This document shows, piece after piece, positions 1 through 10,400 of a stretch of DNA of 64,000 nt. The translations under genes and the position numbers were made by a program. The notes beneath the pieces were generated by a model, which saw nothing but the letters and a program-made list of their open reading frames with translations, had not been told where the DNA came from and searched no databases. Within the stretch, counting starts at the first letter, position 1; each line of letters opens with the position of its first letter. Source of the DNA: Limnomonas spitsbergensis (lineage: Eukaryota; Chlorophyta; Chlorophyceae; Chlamydomonadales); the NCBI GenBank assembly GCA_037349105.1, contig JAYJMM010000119.1, forward strand, positions 6,707,001 to 6,771,000. The letters are read 5' to 3'.

Positions 1-170
1 TACTTATCAGCTTCACTCTGGCCTTTGGCCGGGGACCCTAGGTTGGCCACCCGTGCTGTTTGCGCCGCTTGCCGTCGATTGGCCCAGAGAGGCCTGGTCC
101 CAATAGGGCCCTGGTCGGCCTCGGGGGCTGCCGGACAAAGGTGGTGCCTCGTAGCAACAAGAAAAATAAA
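1..170 (+). mobile_element. MITE-like element, copy 1
   Basis: First of at least eight related ~180-bp copies in the window. It has the shared core (ggccttt-ggcc, then gtcggcctcggggg, then the end motif cgtagcaacaag) and closes with an A-rich terminus aaaaataaacac. That terminus is the reverse complement of the opposite end of the copy at 59828-60013, so the family has short terminal inverted repeats of the type gtgtttattttt. The left end may be cut by the window edge. No coding capacity; non-autonomous. Confidence 0.65.
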
Positions 171-173
171 CAC

Positions 174-325
174 CGCCAACGTGGTCCAATGCGCGCACTC
201 ACAACAAGAATCTCTCACAGATCCACGCCTCGCAGCCAAAAACAAAAAAACAAAACACTCCCAACGTGGTCCGGGGTGTGCACTAACAACAAGAATCTCT
301 CGCAGATCCACGCCTGTCAGGGCAG
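174..325 (+). repeat. Duplicated acceptor region of gene A exon at 306
   Basis: Two diverged copies of one block lie at 174-236 and 261-325. Each contains ccaacgtggtcc, then aacaagaatctctc, then an AG acceptor followed by atccacgcct. The second copy is the real acceptor of the exon starting at 306. The first keeps a usable cacag acceptor about 85 bp upstream. Confidence 0.7.
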
Positions 326-562
326 CTTCCAGGACATGGTGGGCCAGCTGATTGAGAAGTTCGACCCGCCGCCGCCCCCCAACTACCCCGCCGGACCCCC
401 GGCCGACCTCAAGCTGGTCTTCCTCTGGCTGGATTTCGTGGCCTCGCCGTTCAACCACAACCTGGGCGACCACTTCAACACCACGCTGGTCAAGGAGGCG
501 GTCTGCGGATGCGTCAAGGGCGCCCTCCTGATCATAGATAAGGACCTGGTGTTCATAAACAG
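306..562 (+). CDS. Gene A exon 1 of window (partial protein)
   Basis: Encodes residues 1-85 and two bases of codon 86. It starts IHACQGSFQDMV, has a five-proline linker (21-25), then LVFLWLDFVASPFNHN (37-52) and KGALLIIDKDLVFIN. The acceptor ctctcgcag is followed by atccac and the donor is ag|gtgggt. The next acceptor at 321 (tgtcag) is an alternative that would drop five residues. Upstream exons lie outside the window. Confidence 0.75.
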
Positions 563-1429
563 GTGGGTCAGTCAGGCGGTCTTGTGTTTCTATGCGGTAC
601 ATGTACCGTATACCGGTATGTGTGTAGCAGTACATGTATATGTTTATACGGTACATGTAATCATGTATATGTGTGTAGCAGTACATGCATATGTGTGTAG
701 CGGTACATGCATATGTGTGTAGCGGTACATGTATATGTGTGTAGCGGTACATGCATATGTGTGTAGCGGTACATGCATATGTGTGTGGCGGTACATGTAT
801 ATGTGTGTAGTGGTACATGTATATGTGTGTAGCGGTACATGTATATGTGTGTAGCGGTCTGGTATATGTGTGTAGCGGTACATGTATATGTGTGTAGCGG
901 TACATGTATGTGTGTGTAGCGGTACATGTATATGTGTGTAGCGGTACATGTATATGTGTGTAGCGGTCTGGTATATGTGTGTAGCGGTACATGTATATGT
1001 GTGTAGCGGTACATGTATATGTGTGTAGCGGTACATGTATATGTGTGTAGCGGTACATGCATATGTGTGTAGCGGTACATGTATATGTGTGTAGCGGTAC
1101 ATGTATATGTGTGTAGCAGTCTGGTATATGTGTGTAGCGGTACATGTATATGTGTGTAGCGGTACATGTATATGTGTGTAGCGGTCTGGTATATGTGTGT
1201 AGCGGTACATGTATATGTGTGTAGCGGTACATGTATATGTGTGTAGCGGTACATGTATATGTGTGTAGCGGTCTGGTATATGTGTGTAGCGGTACATGTA
1301 TATGTGTGTAGCGGTACATGTATATGTGTGTAGCGGTCTGGTATATGTGTGTAGCGGTACATGTATATGTGTGTAGCGGTCTGGTATATGTGTGGAACAG
1401 TACATGTATGCCTTCTAAACGGTCTGTAC

Positions 1430-1486
<57 letters not shown>

Positions 1487-4400
1487 AGTGGTATATGTGT
1501 GTGATGTACGGTGCAAGCATTTGTGTGTAGCGGTGTATCATGTGCCGTGTGTGGAAAATATACCCTATGCAAAAGATACTGGTATGCCTGGCCAGGTCGT
1601 AAACGACATTGGGGCGGTCATATGTGTTAAAATAAATGTACATCGGTACTTCATGGTGTACAATGTACAGCCTCATAAAATACACCTGGCCAGGTCGTAG
1701 GTAAGGACCTAGCCTGCATCAAAAAGAGAAAGAGTGATGTTAACCCTGATGCGTGGATTAAGGAAGGCACCTGTTCGGCCGCAGCACTGCGTAGCCTACC
1801 ATCTAGCTTCGCGCGCGGCTATTAACGGCACCCATGGGGAATACCACAGGCTTGCCATCCCCCATCCATTATTTACTGAGAGGAATACATCTCGGGGGTC
1901 CAGAGATACAAGCCTGTCAACCTTCGCGGGATTGCAACAGCCAGCGCATCCACATGTGGGCTTGGGCCCCACCACCATCTCCTCAACCCTCTCACGAGGC
2001 AAGATTTGTTTCCTGTCTTCTTTCTAGACATGGTTTCATGGGTCTTTAAGAGAGGGGGGGGCTGGGAGGTCACAGTTCTGAAGGGATGCTTCACATCAAT
2101 CTTCACATCCACACCAATCTTCACATCAATCTTCACACCAGTCGTCACATCAATCTTCACCTCAACATGGTCACATTCACGAATACTCCGAGTTGCTGTA
2201 TGCTTACAATTGATAACAATTATATATTTAAATATTTGTTCCAACCGTCTGCAATTATTATTCGTTTGGGGGAGATAATACTTTTTGCCAGTGCATTGTA
2301 TTTGGCTCTGTGACACATGCGGTGTACTTATATCATGCCGTGCATACATCATGCTGTGCATACATCATGCTGTGCAGGTGTTGGTGCCTGCTGGAGATCT
2401 TCCTCACTGCGTATCACCTTGAAGTGGCCAAGATTCACATCCTGTTCCCAGGTGAGGGGCCTTGTGTTAATTCGTCCGCAACTCAGCTACATGTCAGCTA
2501 CATGTCAGCTACATGTCAGCTACACTCCGGCCTCCGGCCGGCAGCCCCGTTTGTGGCCAGCTGTGTTGCGTTGACCACCAGTCGTAGGTCAGTCCAGTTT
2601 TGGTCTCAATCGGGTCTTAAGCGGACGTGGGGCGGCCAGCCGAAGGTGGACTCGTAGCCATAAAAAGAACACTGGTCGGGCCAGCTGGAGGGCCAGCAGG
2701 GAAGGCAGACCAAGATGAGATGGTTCGTTTATGCAAATTTTTGAATTCTATCGTTTTCTTATGATTGTTTCTTGAGGTGGCTGAAGGGAACGCAGTTGCC
2801 AGTAGGCCGTGCTGTGATGTGCTGTGCAGTGCTGTGTTGTGCTGTGCTGTGCAGTGCAGTGCAGTGCTGTGCAGTGCTGTGCTGTGCTGTGCTGTGCTGT
2901 GCTGTGCTGTGCTGTGCTGTGCTGTGCTGTGTTGTGATGTGATGTGATGTGATGTGATGTGATGTGCCGTGCTGATCCTGGGCAGTGATATCTCTCCCAG
3001 AATGCTGTTCTTAATATGGTCCGGCCCTTTACAGCTGGCAGTTCATGTTTCAAAATGCTTGAATGGAAATGATGAAGTACCGGTGTACCAAGGAACACAC
3101 TCTTACTAAGTCCCCCCCCTCCCCCCTGGCTGATGCCTCTCAGTTGTTCTGGGGCAGGACCTGCCCCTGCGCATTCCAAATCCCCTCCCTGTTTAAGCAC
3201 CCTTCTCCCCCCGACATGTCCCCCCTGGCTGATGCCCCCCAGTTGCCATGGAGCTGGACCTGCCCCTGCGCATGGAGGCCTTGCTAGCCAAGGTGGACAT
3301 ATCGCTGGCGGAGACCTCCAGGCAGGAGGACAGAGTGCGCATCCTGGGCGAGGTCAAGCACAGCGTGGGAGTCAAGCGCATGCACGAGCTCCTCAAACAG
3401 GTGAGAGGGGGGTCAGGGCCGGCAGAGGTGCCATTGTGCAGAAACAATGCAGGGTCTTCGTTTATTTTGAATTCCGGTACAGTTTTTAAATACCGGTGCA
3501 GTTTTCATTACCGGTACAGTTTTTAAATACCGGTACCGTTTTTTATTACTGGTACAGATTTAGGATCCCATCCCATACAGTCCATAAGGAACTGTCGAAA
3601 ATACGCTAAATGGCAAACATACGAATACCGGTAGGTAGATTTCGCGCACAAGGTGTACATACCGTACCGTTACCTATGTTTCGTGTATTTCTACGGCCTC
3701 TACCCGCCCTGTTCATGTGAGTTGCATCAATCCAGCTTTGTTGCGGCCTCTGGTGGGTAGGCCAAGTATCACTGTAATAGTGTGGTAAATGTGTGGGAGT
3801 CCCAGCCATTGGAAAGAAGACAGGAAGGGGCGGGGGGGGGAGCTCTGCCAAATGGGGGGGGTCAAATCAAGGACTTTGACGTAAATGTCCGCGCGCTTCC
3901 TGGCCATTTGGAAAATTCCGTTGAGGGGATGCAATGACATTGTAATAGCAATGTTGTTACAGCAGCAGGAGCAGCATTGGAACAGCAGCATTGTAACCCG
4001 CAGTATTGTAACCACATGATTGTAACCGCAACATTGTAACAGCAGCATTGTAATCCGCAGTATTGTAACCACATGATTGTAACCGCAACATTGTAACAGC
4101 AGCATTGTAACCCGCAGTATTGTAACCACATGATTGTAACCGCAACATTGTAACAGCAGCATTGTAACCCGCAGTATTGTAACCACATGATTGTAACCGC
4201 AACATTGTAACAGCAGCATTGTAACCCGCAGTATTGTAACCACATGATTGTAACCGCAACATTGTAACAGCAGCATTGTAACCCGCAGTATTGTAACCAC
4301 ATGATTGTAACCGCAACATTGTAACAGCAGCTGCACATTTGCCCGACCCTCTGTTTGTGTGCAGGGGCTGCTGAGGGCTGCGCGGACCACTTTGAGGTGG

Positions 4401-7400
4401 GGCACTACGCCCCAGCTGACTGCCTACCTCGCATTGCTCCTTGAGGTGCGTTGCTAATAGGGGTTTGCCTATGAAAGTAAATATATATGGGCACTCCTTA
4501 TGGAAGTGTATACCATATATTCATACCGGCACTCCTTATGGAAGTGTATACCATATATTCATACCGGCACTCCTTATGGAAGTGTATACCATATATTCAT
4601 ACCGGCACTCCTTATGGAAGTGTATACCGTATATTCATACCGGCACTCCTTATGGAAGTGTATACCGTATATTCATACCGGCACTCCTTATGGAAGTGTA
4701 TACCGTATATTCATACCGGCACTCCTTATGGAAGTGTATACCGTATATTCATACCGGCACTCCTTATGGAAGTGTATACCGTATATTCATACCGGCACTC
4801 CTTATGGAAGTGTATACCGTATATTCATACCGGCACTCCTTATGGAAGTGTATACCGTATATTCATACCGGCACTCCTTATGGAAGTGTATACCGTATAT
4901 TCATACCGGCACTCCTTATGGAAGTGTATACCGTATATTCATACCGGCACTCCTTATGGAAGTGTATACCGTATATTCATACCGGCACTCCTTATGGAAG
5001 TGTATACCGTATATTCATACCGGCACTCCTTATGGAAGTGTATACCGTATATTCATACCGGCACTCCTTATGGAAGTGTATACCATATATTCATACCGGC
5101 ACTCCTTATGGAAGTGTATACCATATATTCATACCGGCACTCCTTATGGAAGTGTATACCATATATTCATACCGGCACTCCTTATGGAAGTGTATACCAT
5201 ATATTCATACCGGCACTCCTTATGGAAGTGTATACCGTATATTCATACCGGCACTCCTTATGGAAGTGTATACCGTATAATCATACCGGCACTCCTTATG
5301 GAAGTGTATACCATATAATCATACCGGCACTCCTTATGGAAGTGTATACCGTATAATCATACCGGCACTCCTTATGGAAGTGTATACCGTATATTCATAC
5401 CGGCACTCCTTATGGAAGTGTATACCGTATATTCATACCGGCACTCCTTATGGAAGTGTATACCGTATATTCATACCGGCACTCCTTATGGAAGTGTATA
5501 CCGTATATTCATACCGGCACTCCTTATGGAAGTGTATACCGTATATTCATACCGGCACTCCTTATGGAAGTGTATACCGTATAATCATACCGGCACTCCT
5601 TATGGAAGTGTATACCGTATAATCATACCGGCACTCCTTATGGAAGTGTATACCGTATAATCATACCGGCACTCCTTATGGAAGTGTATACCGTATATTC
5701 ATACCGGCACTCCTTATGGAAGTGTATACCGTATAATCATACCGGCACTCCTTATGGAAGTGTATACCGTATAATCATACCGGCACTCCTTATGGAAGTG
5801 TATACCGTATAATTTGTCGCATTTCCTTTTATATTATAATTCATTAGGGCTTACATGTCGCTTTGAAAATAAAAATTTTGACCGATTCATTTTTTCACAT
5901 TCATCTGCCCTTAAAGTCACCAACAGAAAAAACAGTAATATTTTTGTTAGCCTCGTTTTATCATCCAATCAATCACATAAAAGAGTCGTTAAGCATCGGC
6001 CACTTCTGCCGCAATGTTAAGCGTGCTATGTGTTCGACCGCCTGAACGCTAGACACGCACGGCTCATCTTAGGAGGCCTCTCCCCCTCAGATTCTTCCCC
6101 AGGGGACTCCTCACCCTCAAGACCCCCCCCTACTCGTCACCTTCATCAGCCTCGTCGCCTTTATCAGCCTCAGGAGCCTCAAACTCATTAGCCTCAGGAT
6201 CAGACTCAGCAGCCATAATATGCGCCACCTCTGCAGCCATGCCCCTGCCCCCTCCCCCAGGCCAGCCCCTGCCCCTGCCCTCCCTGCCCCTGCCCTCCCT
6301 GCCCCTGCCCTCCCTGCCCCTGCCCTCCCTGCCCCTGCCCTCCCTGCCCTCCCTGCCCCTGCCCCTGCCCCTGCCCCTGCCCCTGCCCCTGCCCCTGCCC
6401 CTGCCCCTGCCCCTGCCCCTGCCCCTGCCCCTGCCCCTGCCCCTGCCCCTGCCCCTGCCCCTGCCCCTGCCCCTGCCCCTGCCCCTGCCCCTGCCCCTGC
6501 CCCTGCCCCTGCCCCTGCCCCTGCCCCTGCCCCTGCCCCTGCCCCTGCCCCTGCCCCTGCCCCTGCCCCTGCCCCTGCCCCTGCCCTCCCTGCCCCTGCC
6601 CCTGCCCCTGCCCCTGCTACTGGTTGGTCCCCAGGTGGATCCCCGTCTCGACCTCCCCCCCCCCCCCTCTCGGCCCTGCCCCCGCCATGTCCCTCGCTTT
6701 GCTGTGCCCCCTTCTTCATGCGCTTCTTGGTCCCTTCAGCTGCCTTGGTCAGCTCTCATGGCTTAAGAGGAATCGGCCTACTGATCTAAATTAAATTCCG
6801 ATAGCAGCACCGTAACTCGAAAATATTGTATTAATAACGTCATTTTTATGTTAAGGGCTGTGCAGCTTGAGCCTGTTGTTGCATGGGTACACAGTGGAAC
6901 CCATATTATAACGGCAGTTGGTGCTAACAGCAGTTTGTACTAACGGCAGTTTGTAATACCAGCAGTTTGCAGTAACGGCAAGGTGTCAAAATATCCAGTT
7001 CAGCGTTCGCGCGCGACTTAAACATGGGGGCAGGGGCATGGCATCAGTAATGTAAAAACACGGTACAAAAAAAGGTACAAAACACGGTACAAAAAAATGG
7101 TATGAGAAACACAGTACAAAACAAACGGTATAAAAACACGGTACACAAGCACGATACAAAAACATGGTACACCACACGGCATAACCCTCCCTAAACAGGA
7201 TCGCATGGCATCATGTTCCCCAAACAATACGGCATGACCGCCCCAGTACATGATCACATGGTTAAGGTCGGACGAGCAACAAAAGTCAGACCCCCCAAAG
7301 GATGTGAACGCCCAATCCCTTCTCTAGCTCACCAAGCTTTTGCCTGCTCCTGATATAGGTTGAAGGGTTGCCAGCATGTTTGATAGGCTGTATTCTTGCA

Positions 7401-10400
7401 CCTGTCTGTTGATGATGTCATGCCTGTATGTTGTAGGTCAACACCAGCTGACTGCATGTTACACAAATGGCTCCTTTATGCAATTCCACTTTTCCTGTTC
7501 AGTGTGCACCCTTGCTGACCCTTGCTAAACCCTCAACCCTAAACCTTTGCTGACTCAATATAGAAAGTTTAGATTGCCCAGCTGCGCCATTTTTTGTTTC
7601 ACAAACAACACAGTGCCCTCTGAATTTCGATCCCAACTCTGCATGCGTCTCAAACCCTAAACCCAACTCTGCATGCGCCTCTGCTGGTCCAGAGTGGAGA
7701 GTTCAGCTTGCTCAACTGCACCATGGCCGCGATGCCGGAGCTGGCTGTGGATGAGAAGATGCTGAATGAGATCAAACAGGTGGGCAATGGAGGGGGCCCT
7801 GCCGGGGCGTGGAGGGGAGGGGAGAGGAGGGGGGAACTTCAGGTGCAGACTGAAATAGAGCCAACAGGTGCTGGGTGAGACCTTCTAGGTGATGCATGAG
7901 ATAAAAGAGGGGCAGAAGAAGATCAAAAGGGGTGTGTAAATAAATAAATAAATAAACGATACGCCCTGAGGCGTGGATTAAGGAAGGCACCCGTTCGGCC
8001 GTAGAATGGGGTGTGTCCTGTGTAATGTGGGGGTGCTGAGCGCTCCTGGTGTTAAGGCTGCCAGAGGCTGATCGCAATTTGACATTCAGAATCCAGATGT
8101 TTAGGTTTCGCATTCAAAATCCAGATATTCAGGTAAAATCAGATCCTGGTTGAGATCCCAAGTGGGGTGTGGAGCCTGTGTGTATGACGGGAGGAAGTCC
8201 TGAACACTGGCTGTCTCTGCGGCTGTAAATGCGCGCCTCTTTGCGGCGTTTCCTGCACACAACTTGAAGAACCTGCGGTGTGCATGAGATGAAGCAGAGC
8301 AAGCTGCGTTGGTGCTGTTTTACCTTATAGTGACTATTTTAGCGCGCTTCAGCTACAATTCAGCTTCCCCACGGCCTTTGGCCGCGGGAAAGGCGGTGGG
8401 CCGTGGGGGCCTGGTGCAGCAAGCCCTACTGCTCTGGCCACCGGCCGTGGGCCGGTCAAAACTTGGTGTGGAACTGCTGATCGGCTCAGTAATGGCCCCC
8501 CGAAGGTGCTCTGGTCCGCACTGAGATAAACACTGTAAACCCTTCACCCTAAACCCTTCACCCTTAACTTTAAGTAGTCACTGCTACCTTCTGCCCTTAT
8601 CCCTGTCGAATCACTACCTATTCAGATCTTCAATATCTACGATGCGGACGGCAGCGGCGAACTGGACAAGGAGGAGTTTGTGGCGGCTCTGGGCTGCGCA
8701 GGCTTTGGGGAGGCTGAGGCGCATGATATCTTCGACATGGTCAATACGGATGGCGGGGACGGGGTGGGCATCGACGAGTTTGAGGCATGGTAGGGGGGAG
8801 GGGGGCGGCCTTGCATCTGGTGTTTTGAGATTGTTAGGTTTTGAGGTTAGTAGGGAGGGGGGGGGGGGGAGGGGGGCGGCCTTGCATCTGGTGTTTTGAG
8901 GTTGGTAGGTTTTGAGGTTAGTAGGGAGGGGGGGGGGGGGGGGGGGGGAGCTGCCTTGCGTATGGACATATGGTGTTTTGAGTTTGGTAGGCTTTGAGGT
9001 TGGTAGGGATGGGGGGGTGGGGAGCTGCCTTGCGTATGGACATATGGTGTTTTCAGGCTGGTAGCTTTTTCGAGGCCTGGTAGGGGGTGGGGTGGGGGGG
9101 GCTGTCTGGCATATGTTGTTTTGAGTTTGGTAGGCTTTGAGGTTGGTAGGGAGGGGTGGGGGGGGGGAGGCTGCCTTGCATATGTTGTTTTGAGGTTGGT
9201 AGGGAGGAGGGGAGTGGGGGGGGGAGGCTGCCTTGCATATGTTGTTTTGAGGTTGGTAGGGAGGAGGGGGGTGGGGGTGGGGGGCTGCCTTACATATGTT
9301 GTTTTGAGGTTTGTAGGTTTTGAGCTTGGTAGGGAGGAGGGGGGGGTGGGGAAACTTATTTCTTATCCTTTCATCTATTTATTATTATATGCATCCGGCA
9401 GGTGGGCCGAGAGCCAGAAGTCCCAGTGGCAGAGGCAGCGACGATCGGAGGCTGACGCGACTGTGGAGAGCTTGATCCGCATGATGGAATCCTTCTTGAT
9501 GCTGGTGGAGCGCTCAACCGCCATCAGCGATCACCTGCCCTTCTTCAAGTGAGTGATGGTGCACATACCTTAATTGACAAAAAGGGTTTAGGGTTTAGGT
9601 TGTAGGGTGTAGCCCTTTTTCAAGTGAGTGATGGTGCACATACCTTAATTGACAAAAAGGGTTTAGGGTTTAGGTTGTAGGGTGTAGCCCTTTTTCAAGT
9701 GAGTGATGGTGCACAGACCTTAATTGACACAAGTGCTTAAGGGTTTAGAGAATTTAGCCCTTCTTTAAGTGAATGGCGATGCACAGCCCTGGGTGGACAA
9801 AAAATGTGGGGGGCATGTAGATGCTTTGATCAGCACGTATACGGTGGTCTTGGGATATGCCATCATAACACTGATGTGCTTGATGCACAGACGCTGCTGC
9901 AAAAACTGATGCACAGACGCTGCTGCAAAAACTGATGCACAGACGCTGCTGCAAAAACTGATGCACAGACGCTGCTGCAAAAACTGATGCACAGACGCTG
10001 CTTCAAAAACTGATGCACAGACGCTGTTGCACAAATGATGCACAGACGCTGCTGCAAAAACTGCGATGGCCGGCACTGCGGTCCCCCGTCCCAGATCTTC
10101 CTGGCAGCACTGATTGGCCTTGACGGAAAAGGCTTTTAGGACGTTGTTGCCTAGATGGATGCTGTCCTAAAAAAAAAACTGCAAAGGCGGTTGCGTTGGC
10201 ACGCTCGTTGACGGGGAGAAACAGGTGTGGAAGACCAAGCCTGATCCTCCTCTCCACACACCTCCTGGTGCTAGTTTGGTTCTTGACTTCTTGTAGCTTG
10301 TTTCCCCCCGGTTCGCTCTGCCTGGCCCTTTCGCAAAAGGCTGTGGGTGGTTGCGTCAACTTTGTAACCACAACACACCTCAACGGATGCCCTTCACTGG

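Noticed and set aside
661..1572. Long minus-strand frames of the HIHVPLHTYT type
   Set aside because: They are translations of the 22-bp array; similar frames are open in two registers, with no start context, splice sites or homology.
3713..4405. Minus-strand frame of 230 codons with LLLQCCGYNHVVTILRVTM repeats
   Set aside because: A by-product of the 57-bp array, whose period is a multiple of 3; it lies inside an intron of gene A.
4441..5660. Plus-strand frames repeating YSYRHSLWKCIPYIHTG
   Set aside because: All three frames are open through the 38-bp array, so openness carries no coding signal.
6117..6789. Poly(Pro-Ala), poly(Leu-Pro) and poly(Gly-Ala) proteins
   Set aside because: Hexanucleotide array in an intron; three frames equally open.
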